From: Pseudomonas sp. P5_109
GTDB taxonomy: Bacteria > Pseudomonadota > Gammaproteobacteria > Pseudomonadales > Pseudomonadaceae
Assembly (NCBI RefSeq): GCF_034009455.1
Contig: NZ_CP125380.1
Coordinates: forward strand, 3,857,501 to 3,921,500
Direction: 5' to 3'
DNA: 64,000 nucleotides
Part shown: positions 22,506 through 31,335 of the stretch, piece after piece
How the letters are laid out: every line of letters starts with the position of its first letter
How positions within the stretch are numbered: position 1 is the first letter of the stretch
Notes under the pieces: model-generated
What the model was told of the DNA's origin: nothing
What the model saw: only the letters and a program-made list of their open reading frames with translations
The model's database searches: none
Made by a program: the position numbers and the translations under genes

Positions 22506-22983
22506 GAACAACGAGGTCGTCGACGAAACCTGGCACCTGCTGCCCAAGGACTTCAACATCGACGAAATCAGCAACTGCGACGACCTCATCGTGCCCTTGC
22601 AGCTGTGGCGCGAACACAGCCGCATGCTCCTGGCCCGCGACGGCGGCCTGGGTATCTGGCTTGATGCCGATGAAGAAGCCGAGGAAATCGGCGAAGACGT
22701 GGCGCGGTTCCAGGTCATTGCCCTGAACTTCCCGGCCTTCACCGATGGCCGCAACTACTCCAACGCCCGCCTGCTGCGTGACCGTTACGGTTTCAAGGGC
22801 GAATTGCGGGCCATTGGCGACGTGCTGCGTGACCAGTTGTTCTACATGCATCGCTGTGGTTTCGACGCGTTCGCCATTCGCGCCGACAAAGATCCGCACG
22901 AAGCCCTTGAAGGCCTCAAGGACTTCTCGGTGACCTATCAGGCCGCTACCGACGAACCGCTGCCGCTGTTCCGTCGCCGCTGA
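22489..22983 (+). CDS. DUF934 protein, sulfite-reductase partner
   Basis: A 164-residue protein of the DUF934 family, nearly always found directly after cysI in proteobacteria and presumed to assist sulfite reduction, possibly as part of the reductase complex. It begins MQRIIKNNEVVDETWHLL and contains the conserved FPAFTDGRNYSNARLLRDR and DQLFYMHRCGFDAF. Its start lies inside cysI, so translation is probably coupled. A hairpin terminator follows at 22990-23028. The biochemical role is not established. Confidence 0.88.
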   Translation: MQRIIKNNEVVDETWHLLPKDFNIDEISNCDDLIVPLQLWREHSRMLLARDGGLGIWLDADEEAEEIGEDVARFQVIALNFPAFTDGRNYSNARLLRDRYGFKGELRAIGDVLRDQLFYMHRCGFDAFAIRADKDPHEALEGLKDFSVTYQAATDEPLPLFRRR

Positions 22984-22989
22984 CTGTCA

Positions 22990-23028
22990 CCCCTTGGACC
23001 CCGGCCCCGGGGTTCAAGGGGTTTTATC
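22990..23028 (+). terminator. Hairpin terminator after cysI-DUF934
   Basis: CCCCTTGGACCCCGG pairs with CCGGGGTTCAAGGGG and is followed by TTTTA. It may also serve the convergent LRR gene that ends at 23036. Confidence 0.75.
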
Positions 23029-23035
23029 CTTCGCG

Positions 23036-26000
23036 CTAGAACACCGGATGATCCACCAGCGGTATCGGCCGCCCCATGGCGACCCAGTCGCGGTAGAGCC
23101 GGACTCGATCCTCCAGCACCACGAACAACCTGAACGGGTTTTGCCCATCGGCCATCCGCGTTTCGACGCACTGGCGCAGCCAACCCCACAACTCTTCTGA
23201 TGTATCCGCCTCGTCGAGCAAGCGCCACACGCGTGCCTGCAGCGACCGATAACCCACCTGGAAATCCGCCGTAAGGCTCAATCCATCCATGACCCGGAGC
23301 AACGCACTGCCCGATGGCTTGCCGGCCAATCGTTGCCAGATCTGTTGCCGCGCCTCGCGCACGCTTTCATCGCCCTCCCCCAGCCAGGGCGTCGCACTGC
23401 CATAATCGGCACCCGGTTCACTCAACCACAGATTGATTCCAGTGCGCTCACGATGATCGACCAGGCGCAACAACGTCTCTTCATCCGTCAATGGATTACC
23501 CCACAGCTTCACCCGATCCCGGGAGACCGCCTGATTCAGGATCGCGTGGGGAACCCGGCTGATCCGGTTGCCTCGCAAGTCAAGCGAGGTGAGGTACGGC
23601 TGATCGGCAATGCCAATCGGGCAATGGCGTATGCCGGTGTTTCTCAAGTTCAGCACACGCAACTCCTTGAGCCCCAGAACAACAGGCGGGACGGTCAAAG
23701 GGTTGTCACTCAGATCCAGCGTTTGCAAGCTCAGCAGATCAGCAAACTGTGCGGCCGTGTTCTCCTCAAGCTGCAGTAGAGTGGAACGCAGGTTGAGCGT
23801 TGTGAGCTGGTTCATTTGCCGAATCGATCGAGGCAGCACACCTTCCAGCACGCCGTCTGCGTTTAACCGCCGCAGGTCGACACGCTCCAGGTTCAGGGAA
23901 CGCAGATTCGGAAAACTTTCGAGAAAGTTGCCCAAGCTCTCGCGCTCGACCAGGCTCAGGCCCTGCATCGATAGCTCGACGACCTCATTGAAGCGCACGT
24001 TCATCGTCGGCAACCGATGGTAATCTTCGAACCCCAAATCCAGCCTGTAGCCGGAAAACACCTCGCCCGACACCACTCTATTGATCTGGGGCGGGCATTT
24101 TTGCCAAATGCTCATCAGTTCATCGCCCAGCTCGATTCGCGTTTCACGCTCGCAATCGATCACGGTTTGCAGCAGTTCGACATTGTGCGCTGCGATCTGC
24201 TGGGGACTCATGCCCGCGGCCTCGTCATCGTTCACAGTCAGAAAATCCACGTCCATTTCATCGACATCCAGCACGGACTGGTCGACCCATAGGCGCAGAT
24301 CGGAATGCAACTGCTGCATCTCGAAAATCAGGCGACCCACCAGCGTTTGCGCCCCGGCACCTGCGTTAATCAGCAGCTCATCCGCCTGGGCATCGGTGAA
24401 ATCCGGGTAAACATCCTTGATCTGCAGACGCATGACGCCGTGGGTCAGCGCCGCGGCCTGTGGCGTATTCGGGAAGCTGCCACCGCGCAACCCTCGTGCT
24501 TCGAAGGGCAGACGCGAATCCATTCGATCGAGGCCGACCCTCAACTCGGAGCGGGACAAGGCATGCGCGCCAATACGCAACCGCAACTGCCTGGCCGCAG
24601 CTGGCGAGTCCAGCGATAGCGCAGCACGTTCCTCCCCGGACAACAGATCGACCAGCGCGGTAAACACATCCGCACCTTCGCCGTCGGTAGCCGCCACTGC
24701 GCAGTAGCGATAACCATCACCGACCTTGATCAAACGCCGGCAATCCTCGGAATCCAGCGGACCGCAGCGGTCCAGGACCCGACCACTGATGGAGCCGTCG
24801 AGCACTTCGACTCGCAGGCCTTTGAGCCAACCGGGCAGGCGCTCCAGGGAATGCAACGCCAGCACATCGGTTTCGGCAGGCGAGACCGAACGCAAGTAGA
24901 GGCCTTCATAGGCCCGGTTGAGCCGAACATGTTGTTGGTACTCGCGCGCTTTGTTGTCCAGACGCTTGAACAGTTGCAGCGCCTCGTCAGCATCGACGGA
25001 CCGCTCGATGTCGATCCCCGAACGGTCGAGAATCTGCTCCACCACACTTTTCGGTAATCCGGGGTATTCGCGCTGAAACAGACGAACCCATTGCTGGTCC
25101 GTGTGCTGCAATGCCTGATAGCGGGCGTTGAACAATCCAGCCCGTGTTTGCGGGTCGGCGACGGTCTCGAGCGCCTGATCGAGCTTGAAGCGGGTGATGG
25201 TGTCAGCCAACATCGGTGTTGGCGGGTGGCCTGACTGCATCAAGCGCAGCATATCGTCGTCGACCGTGCTGACCCGGGCGATCTGCGCCACCACCTCATC
25301 GCTGAAGTCAGCCAGCGGCGCGCAAACACCACGTATCAGCTCCACGCGTGTTGACACGGACACCGGAATCGATCCGGGTGCGGGCTCGGGTGGTGTTTCG
25401 AGATGCAGCCCGCTCCCGGGCTCCCGAGGCGCGTGCAGCGATCCGGCGATTTTCTCTTCGCCCTTGAGTGCCATCGCCGCCCCGGCCAGCGGGAGCGCAT
25501 TGAGCAAGCCGAACACCGTGCGCGTCACACCCTCGGAGCGCTGTTCCGGTGTCTTGCCGTTGACGGCCTGATCAAGGCCGTAACCGGCGTCGATCAGGCC
25601 GGCCAGCACCAGGATGCCCTCGCCTCCCGGAATGAACAACGCCAATGGCCCCAACCGGTTGATCCATTGCACCAGAGGCTCCACCACCGCGCTCAGGTTG
25701 TCGCGATTGACCTGGGCATCGTCACGGATGGTTTTGACGCCGGCCATGGACGACTGCTTCATACTCAGTACCAACTGGGCGAACGGATCGGTGCTTGAGG
25801 ACGCACGCTCAAGATCGATGTAATCCTGTGGGTCCCAGAAGCCGTCGTCATTGAACAGCCCTGCGCTCCTTGTCAGCCAGTGTTCCTTCGGGTAGAGCGC
25901 CATGCCCTCCAATGCTGTCAATACGCCTGCGTGGAAGGTGCCATCTTCACGATCGTCCTCGGCAAAATGCGCGACCAGTGCTTGCCGTGTGGCGGCCTCT

Positions 26001-26929
26001 TTGCCTTGGGCCACGATCCATTGGCGCAGGTGCGGCAAATCGGCGAACTCATGCAAGGGTGAGGAGTTACCGGGAATGTTCAGCAAGACCCGGCCGCTGT
26101 GACGGTGGCGATAACACCAGATATCGTTCGATGTGTAGCGATAGATCGTCAGCCGACCGACCTCGATCGGCGCGCCGACACGGGTGGGTGCCTGTACCTG
26201 ATCGAGGGTCAACGCACTCCACGCCTGCTCTGCTGGCAACCCGGCGGCCTGCATGGCCAGGGCCAGGCCCTCCCGTGTCAAACTGCCCTCCTGATGCTGC
26301 AGGCAGGCGCTCATGATAAAGGCAGCCTTGGTCGAGGTTCTCAGGTCGTAAGGCGCCGCCTGGGCGATTCGCTTGTCTGAGGGCCAGGCACGATCAAGGT
26401 ACGCCTGATAGCGGGTTTGCAAATCCAGTTCCCACACCCACTGCTTGAACGCGGCCGGCCTGAGGGCAATTTGTGTTGCCGGTCCATACGCCTGAGGCGT
26501 GGTCTGGCGATAGACGCCTTCGTAGGTATGGTGGTTGCCATTGCCGTGGTCGGCGAATTCATCGACATGCTCCACAATACGAATGGACGGGCCGACATCG
26601 GGCGGTGTGTACAAGCCAAATGCGCTTTCGGCGAAACGCCCGTCGCCAACGGTCTGGTAGTTCGCCAGCAGCGCCTGCACCAACGCTTGCGTGTTTGCCA
26701 CCTGACCTTGCTCGATACCGTCTTGCGCAGGGTGCCCGTGGTAGCGGTAATCCAGGGTGACCAGCATGGCGGTTTGCGGGTCGATGTCTTGCCCCCATTT
26801 CTCCTTGATCAACTGTGCACCGAATTGCTCGGGAGACTGCGGCAGAGCCGTGCTCACCACAGACTTCAGTGTTTCGCGCAGCGACGCAGGCTCAGGATGA
26901 AGCGGTGTCGGATGGTCATTCATGTGCAT
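23036..26929 (-). CDS. LRR / DUF6543 toxin-like protein with truncated NEL region
   Basis: A 1297-residue relative of the giant LRR ligase. The N-terminal ~970 residues are DUF6543-like, with a hydrophobic stretch near 430-445. Leucine-rich repeats follow at about 970-1166 (LDLSDNPL, LNLRNTGI, LDLRGNRIS). The C-terminal ~125 residues align with the first part of the NEL domain (ARQQIWQRL, SLQARVWRLL), but the protein stops near ADGQNPFRLF..DHPVF. The Cys-x-Asp motif is missing, and so are the ~190 residues that follow it in the larger protein. Only 52 bases separate it from the DUF934 stop. Two starts, six bases apart, are possible (MHMNDH or MNDH). It may be a catalytically dead paralogue. 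Confidence 0.82.
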   Translation of the reverse strand: MHMNDHPTPLHPEPASLRETLKSVVSTALPQSPEQFGAQLIKEKWGQDIDPQTAMLVTLDYRYHGHPAQDGIEQGQVANTQALVQALLANYQTVGDGRFAESAFGLYTPPDVGPSIRIVEHVDEFADHGNGNHHTYEGVYRQTTPQAYGPATQIALRPAAFKQWVWELDLQTRYQAYLDRAWPSDKRIAQAAPYDLRTSTKAAFIMSACLQHQEGSLTREGLALAMQAAGLPAEQAWSALTLDQVQAPTRVGAPIEVGRLTIYRYTSNDIWCYRHRHSGRVLLNIPGNSSPLHEFADLPHLRQWIVAQGKEAATRQALVAHFAEDDREDGTFHAGVLTALEGMALYPKEHWLTRSAGLFNDDGFWDPQDYIDLERASSSTDPFAQLVLSMKQSSMAGVKTIRDDAQVNRDNLSAVVEPLVQWINRLGPLALFIPGGEGILVLAGLIDAGYGLDQAVNGKTPEQRSEGVTRTVFGLLNALPLAGAAMALKGEEKIAGSLHAPREPGSGLHLETPPEPAPGSIPVSVSTRVELIRGVCAPLADFSDEVVAQIARVSTVDDDMLRLMQSGHPPTPMLADTITRFKLDQALETVADPQTRAGLFNARYQALQHTDQQWVRLFQREYPGLPKSVVEQILDRSGIDIERSVDADEALQLFKRLDNKAREYQQHVRLNRAYEGLYLRSVSPAETDVLALHSLERLPGWLKGLRVEVLDGSISGRVLDRCGPLDSEDCRRLIKVGDGYRYCAVAATDGEGADVFTALVDLLSGEERAALSLDSPAAARQLRLRIGAHALSRSELRVGLDRMDSRLPFEARGLRGGSFPNTPQAAALTHGVMRLQIKDVYPDFTDAQADELLINAGAGAQTLVGRLIFEMQQLHSDLRLWVDQSVLDVDEMDVDFLTVNDDEAAGMSPQQIAAHNVELLQTVIDCERETRIELGDELMSIWQKCPPQINRVVSGEVFSGYRLDLGFEDYHRLPTMNVRFNEVVELSMQGLSLVERESLGNFLESFPNLRSLNLERVDLRRLNADGVLEGVLPRSIRQMNQLTTLNLRSTLLQLEENTAAQFADLLSLQTLDLSDNPLTVPPVVLGLKELRVLNLRNTGIRHCPIGIADQPYLTSLDLRGNRISRVPHAILNQAVSRDRVKLWGNPLTDEETLLRLVDHRERTGINLWLSEPGADYGSATPWLGEGDESVREARQQIWQRLAGKPSGSALLRVMDGLSLTADFQVGYRSLQARVWRLLDEADTSEELWGWLRQCVETRMADGQNPFRLFVVLEDRVRLYRDWVAMGRPIPLVDHPVF

Positions 26930-27212
26930 TCCATGGCAACTATTTTTGGAACACCAACATAGCCAGCCACCGCGTTGCCGAAAGCAGGAACGGTCGCCTG
27001 CTGCCTACAGAGATTTCGCCGTGCGGTGGAGGACATCGGGCAAGTAGTTGCAGGCAAAAAAGCGGAGCACAACTCAAACTAACTGACCAGCCAGAAAACC
27101 AACATCACAATATAAACTTGAAAACTCCAGCAATACATTCCGCGTCATGCATTTTTTGTTTTCCGCGATATAGCTTGAAACACCCAAACCAACCGCAAAA
27201 GGATTTTGCACA

Positions 27213-27800
27213 ATGTATACACCAGATGAAGCCCGCAACTCCGCATTCAAAATACTGTGGGAAGAAGAAGATTTTAGTTATCTCGCCATTTTATACTGCG
27301 ATGCCAATGGCGATATTGGCTACACCCCCATAAAGACTGACAATACTCTAATCCATATTGAACACGAAGCATGGCCAAACATTGACCAAGTTCGCTTCAA
27401 CAGCCTTGAGAGCCTGCTTGATGCCTTGGAGTCAAATGGTTTTAAACAGGTTCCAGGTGAAATGGACAGCATAGAGCTGCCATGGTCTTCATACCCTGAC
27501 CTCCCGACTACATTACAAGAGCAACTCAATGAACCCGGGATGTTTATGCTCGACCGCCGTTATAAATTCCAGTTTAAGTTTGATGCTTTCGCGCCAGGAC
27601 CATCGGCGTTTCCAATATCGGTTGATGGCGATAGTGTTTATTTGCAAAAAGGACTGATCAGCGCCATGGATGAAATTCGCTTTGCCAACATTGACTCACT
27701 GATCAAGGCGCTGGGCACTTATGGCGATAATGGAAGGGTCCTGGATTGGAATATCAGCAACCGTCTTGTTCGAACTCCAAAAATAACATGGCAGCACTGA
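27213..27800 (+). CDS. Orphan hypothetical protein, AT-richer, internal duplication
   Basis: A 195-residue protein not assigned to any family. It is preceded by AAAGGATTTTGCACA as ribosome-binding site, so the start is well supported. Base composition is clearly more AT-rich than the neighbours, suggesting transfer. Two stretches look alike: residues 57-76 (NIDQVRFNSLESLLDAL) and 151-167 (AMDEIRFANIDSLIKAL), an internal repeat. No signal peptide or membrane segment is seen. It lies divergent from the second LRR protein. An immunity or accessory role is possible but only a guess from position. Confidence 0.7.
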   Translation: MYTPDEARNSAFKILWEEEDFSYLAILYCDANGDIGYTPIKTDNTLIHIEHEAWPNIDQVRFNSLESLLDALESNGFKQVPGEMDSIELPWSSYPDLPTTLQEQLNEPGMFMLDRRYKFQFKFDAFAPGPSAFPISVDGDSVYLQKGLISAMDEIRFANIDSLIKALGTYGDNGRVLDWNISNRLVRTPKITWQH

Positions 27801-27871
27801 GCAACGGATAAACACTTGCCTCTTAAGGTATTAGTCTCCATAAAAAAGGTTCTTCACGCACTCCCGGGGAA

Positions 27872-28670
27872 CTGTAGGAGCCGGCTTGCTGGCGATGGAC
27901 TCAAGTTCGCCGCGTTTATCCGGTTCACACGCGTTATCGTTAACGACCATCGCTGGCAAGCCAGCTCCTACAGGAGACCGCGTCCTGGTCGAAATGATGT
28001 GAACGCCAAACTGTAGGAGCCGGCTTGCCGGCGATGGACTCCAGTGCGCCGCGTTTATCCGGTTTACACGCGTTATCGTTAGCGACCATCGCTGGCAAGC
28101 CAGCTCCTACAGGAGACCGCGTCCCGGTCGAAATGATGTGAACACCAAACTGTAGGAGCCGGCTTGCTGGCGATGGACTCCAGTGCGCCGCGGTTATCCA
28201 GGTCACACGCGTTATCGTTAACGACCATCGCTGGCAAGCCAGCTCCTACAAGGGACCGCGTCCTGGTCGAAATGATGTGAACGCCAAACTGTAGGAGCCG
28301 GCTTGCTGGCGATGGCCTCCAGTGCGCCGCGTTTATCCGGTTTACACGCGTTATCGTTAGCGACCATCGCTGGCAAGCCAGCTCCTACAGGAGATCGCGT
28401 CCTGGTCGAAATGATGTGAACGCCAAACTGTAGGAGCCAGCTTGCTGGCGATGGCCTCCAGTGCGCCGCGTTTATCCAGGTCACACGCGTTATCGTTGAC
28501 GACCATCGCTGACAAGCCAGCTCCTACAAGGGACTGCGTCCTGGTCGAAAAGATGTGAACACCAAACTGTAGGAGCCGGCTTGCTGGCGATGGACTCAAG
28601 TGCGCCGCGTTTATCCAGCCCACACGCGTTATCGTTAACGACCATCGCCAGCAAGCCGGCTCCTACAAAG
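27872..28670. repeat. Six tandem 139-bp REPIN-like units
   Basis: Units start at 27872, 28011, 28150, 28289, 28428 and 28567, a spacing of exactly 139 bp each time. Each holds inverted arms (CTGTAGGAGCCGGCTTGCTG and its complement) around a GCGCCGCGTTTATCC / CACGCGTTATCGTTA middle. A linker ending GATGTGAACGCCAAA follows. The units differ from each other by only a few substitutions. The last unit has the more perfect right arm and lacks the linker. The stretch contains no credible gene: the minus-strand frames in it repeat with the unit. Confidence 0.92.
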
Positions 28671-28701
28671 GGCCGTGCCCTACAAATCAGTGAAAGCCTC
28701 C

Positions 28702-28726
28702 AAAAAAACCGGGGCTAATGCCCCGG
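28702..28726 (-). terminator. Rho-independent terminator of sohB
   Basis: On the minus strand CCGGGGCATTAGCCCCGG is followed by seven T residues, 30 bp after the sohB stop. Confidence 0.88.
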
Positions 28727-28755
28727 CTGGATGTTTTGCACGATCTCCTGCCCTG

Positions 28756-29778
28756 CTACCAGAAGCGTTGCTGGGTCAAACGGCTCCACCAACTCAGCAG
28801 CACGCGATCGACCGAGCCGCTGGCGGCCATGCCGATGCGCTCTGGCAGGCTTTTGCGTTCGGCGTAGTGCAAGTGATAGAGCTCGGACTTGCTGGCACGT
28901 TCAGCGAGGTATTCATCGCTGGTCTTGAGTTCGTCGACCAGGTGCTTGTCCAGCGCCGCGACACCGAGCCAGATTTCGCCGGTGGCCACTTCATCGATCG
29001 CCAGTTGCGGGCGATACCGCGACACGAAGTTCTTGAACAGTTGATGAGTGATGTCCAGGTCTTGCTGGAACTTCTCCCGGCCCTTCTCGGTGTTTTCGCC
29101 AAACACCGTCAGGGTGCGTTTGTATTCACCGGCGGTCAGCACTTCAAAGTCGATGTCGTGCTTTTTCAGCAGGCGATTGACGTTAGGCAACTGTGCGACC
29201 ACGCCAATCGAGCCGAGGATCGCGAACGGCGCGCTGATGATCTTCTGGCCGATGCACGCCATCATGTAGCCGCCGCTGGCCGCGACCTTGTCGATGCACA
29301 CGGTCAGGGGCACGCCGGCTTCGCGGATACGCGCCAGTTGCGAGGAGGCCAGGCCGTAGCTGTGGACCATGCCGCCGCCGCTTTCCAGGCGCAGCACCAC
29401 TTCGTCCTTCGGAGTGGCGAGGGTCAGCAATGCCGTGATTTCGTGGCGCAGGCTTTCGGTGGCCGAAGCCTTGATATCGCCGTTGAAATCCAGCACGAAC
29501 ACCCGGGGTTTGGCTTCGGGCTTTTTCTTCTGTTTCTTGTCGGTTTTAGCCTGGGTCTTGCGCAGGGCCTTGAGCTGGTCCTTGTCGAGCAAGGTCTGCT
29601 CCAGGCGCTCGCGCAGTCCTTTGTAGAAATCATTGAGCTTGCTGACCTGCAACTGGCCGGCCGACTTGCGCCGCCCTTTGCTGCGCAGGGCCGCAAAGCT
29701 GGCCAGGACCACCAGGATGGCGATCACCAGGGTCACGGTCTTGGCCAGAAAAATGGCGTACTCGGAAAAAAACTCCAC
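28756..29778 (-). CDS. sohB: SohB, inner-membrane S49-family peptidase
   Basis: A 340-residue membrane-anchored protease related to signal peptide peptidase SppA. One N-terminal transmembrane helix (about residues 8-30) is followed by a Lys-rich linker (TDKKQKKKPEAK) and the S49 catalytic domain. The expected nucleophile is Ser168 in KVAASGGYMMA and the general base Lys220 in EYKRTLTVFGENT. Length agrees with SohB rather than the longer SppA. It is monocistronic, with a terminator 30 bp downstream. Confidence 0.93.
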   Translation of the reverse strand: MEFFSEYAIFLAKTVTLVIAILVVLASFAALRSKGRRKSAGQLQVSKLNDFYKGLRERLEQTLLDKDQLKALRKTQAKTDKKQKKKPEAKPRVFVLDFNGDIKASATESLRHEITALLTLATPKDEVVLRLESGGGMVHSYGLASSQLARIREAGVPLTVCIDKVAASGGYMMACIGQKIISAPFAILGSIGVVAQLPNVNRLLKKHDIDFEVLTAGEYKRTLTVFGENTEKGREKFQQDLDITHQLFKNFVSRYRPQLAIDEVATGEIWLGVAALDKHLVDELKTSDEYLAERASKSELYHLHYAERKSLPERIGMAASGSVDRVLLSWWSRLTQQRFW

Positions 29779-29979
29779 GGGGACTCCTCAAACGATGCGC
29801 GGCTTGAACGCGCGCGGGATACCTCCAGCATACCCATGCGTCGACCTTGCGACCAGCCGTGAAACCTCAGGCAACAGGCGTGTAACGGGCATTTCAAACA
29901 AGCGTATGTTTTTTCATTGACAGCTCACCGCCATCCTCATAACCTCGCCAAACCTTCAACGTACCGGGAAGACGCGGAC

Positions 29980-30690
29980 GTGGGCAGTATCTATCTGATT
30001 CGACATGGCCAGGCCTCCTTTGGTGCAGACGACTATGACGTCCTGTCGCCGACCGGCATTCGTCAGGCTGAAATCCTTGGCCGTCACCTGGCCGAACTGG
30101 GGATCAGCTTCGACCGCTGCCTGGCGGGCGACCTGCGCCGCCAGCAGCACACGGCCAACAGCGCGCTGGAACAATTCGCCGCGGTGGGCCTGCCGGTGCC
30201 GATCCTGGAAACCGACTCCGCCTTCAACGAATTCGACGCCGATGCAGTGATCCGCGCGTTGTTGCCGGCCATGCTGCCGGACGAGCCCGAAGCGCTGAAC
30301 ATCTTGCGCAACGCCGCGCAAAACCGTGGTGAGTTCCAGCGTATCTTCGCCCTGATCATCGAGCGCTGGCTTGCCGGCACCTATGACACACCGGGGCTGG
30401 AAAGCTGGCTGGGCTTTGTCGAGCGGGTGCGGGCCGGCTTGCATCGTATTCTCGACCAGGCCGACAACACCCAGAAAATCGCCGTGTTCACCTCCGGCGG
30501 CACCATCACTGCCCTGCTCCACCTGATTACGCAAATGCCTGCCCGGCAGGCCTTTGAATTGAACTGGCAAATCGTCAACACCTCGCTCAACCAGCTTAAG
30601 TTTCGTGGTCGCGAGGTGGCCCTGGCTTCCTTCAACGGTCATGCGCACCTGCAACTGTTGAAGGCACCGGAACTCATCACGTTTCGCTGA
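29980..30690 (+). CDS. Histidine phosphatase family protein
   Basis: A 236-residue cytoplasmic phosphatase of the phosphoglycerate-mutase-like superfamily. The catalytic motif LIRHGQAS lies at residues 6-13, with the second histidine in the FTSGGTITALL region typical of the family's C-terminal half. The start is a GTG (VGSIYLIRHG) preceded by GGGAAGACGC. An upstream in-frame ATG at 29917 would add 21 residues unlike the family. The substrate is unknown. It lies 65 bp before the SCP2 gene and may be co-transcribed. Confidence 0.85.
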   Translation: MGSIYLIRHGQASFGADDYDVLSPTGIRQAEILGRHLAELGISFDRCLAGDLRRQQHTANSALEQFAAVGLPVPILETDSAFNEFDADAVIRALLPAMLPDEPEALNILRNAAQNRGEFQRIFALIIERWLAGTYDTPGLESWLGFVERVRAGLHRILDQADNTQKIAVFTSGGTITALLHLITQMPARQAFELNWQIVNTSLNQLKFRGREVALASFNGHAHLQLLKAPELITFR

Positions 30691-30754
30691 GTCCGGACTA
30701 TTGTGACCCTGGCTGTAATCACCCAGCTCTTATTACCCAAGAAAGGATTGAACC

Positions 30755-31069
30755 ATGACCTCCGTAGCAGACGCCGTACAAGCAATGAAAGCCAAGTTCA
30801 ACCCAGCCGCTGCTGCCGGTCTGGACCTGGTCTTCGGTTTCCGCATCGACGACACCAAGAACTTCTCGCTGATCGTCAAGAACAGCACTTGCGAGCTGCA
30901 GGAAGGCGAGAACCCGGACGCCCAGGTGACTCTGGTGATGGACGGCGAAACCCTGGAAGGCATCGTCGACGGTTCGACTGACGGCATGCAAGCGTTCATG
31001 GGCGGCAAGCTGCGCGCTGAAGGCGACATGATGCTGGCGATGAAACTGTCCGAACTGTTCCCGTCGTAA
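30755..31069 (+). CDS. SCP2 sterol-binding domain protein
   Basis: A 104-residue single-domain protein of the sterol carrier protein 2 family, which binds lipids or acyl-CoA in a hydrophobic tunnel. Conserved features are the start MTSVADAVQAMKAKF, the segment PDAQVTLVMDGETLEGI and the C-terminal GKLRAEGDMMLAMKLS. It is preceded by AAAGGATTGAACC and followed by a terminator. A role in acyl-CoA handling is known for the fold, but the ligand here is not established. Confidence 0.9.
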   Translation: MTSVADAVQAMKAKFNPAAAAGLDLVFGFRIDDTKNFSLIVKNSTCELQEGENPDAQVTLVMDGETLEGIVDGSTDGMQAFMGGKLRAEGDMMLAMKLSELFPS

Positions 31070-31111
31070 GCACCGGGCTCCCGATTTTCGGGGGCGTGCC
31101 TGCTGCAAACG

Positions 31112-31146
31112 AATCCCGCCCTTAGTGGCGGGATTTGTCGTTTTTG
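31112..31146 (+). terminator. Rho-independent terminator after the SCP2 gene
   Basis: AATCCCGCC and GGCGGGATT form a 9-bp stem around CTTAGT, followed by TGTCGTTTTTG. Confidence 0.8.
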
Positions 31147-31164
31147 CCTGCTTGTCACTGTCCC

Positions 31165-31287
31165 TTGTGGCGAGAGGGCTTGCCCCCGTTGGGGCGCGAA
31201 GCGGCCCTTTAGACCCGCTCAAACATAGCGGGGCTTCGGATCGACGACTGCTTCGCAGCCGAACGGGGGCAAGCCCCCTCGCCACAA
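31165..31287. repeat. REPIN (GTGGCGAGGGGGCTTGCCCC family)
   Basis: Inverted core pair between the SCP2 terminator and the LysR gene. The left arm has one substitution (GAGAGGGC). Confidence 0.85.
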
Positions 31288-31335
31288 GTTCGGTGGTGCT
31301 CTTACAATGCGAGCACTTACACCACCGGCCACCCC

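Noticed and set aside
20778..22754. 658-residue minus-strand open frame
   Set aside because: Antisense to cysI and DUF934. Composition is typical of a complement-strand shadow.
27940..28623. Three 88-residue minus-strand frames
   Set aside because: They are the same REPIN unit read repeatedly, and similar peptides appear only because the DNA repeats.
27872..28670. Possible CRISPR array
   Set aside because: The repeats are long (139 bp) and contain internal palindromes, there are no short unique spacers, and no cas genes are present. The units match REPIN structure.
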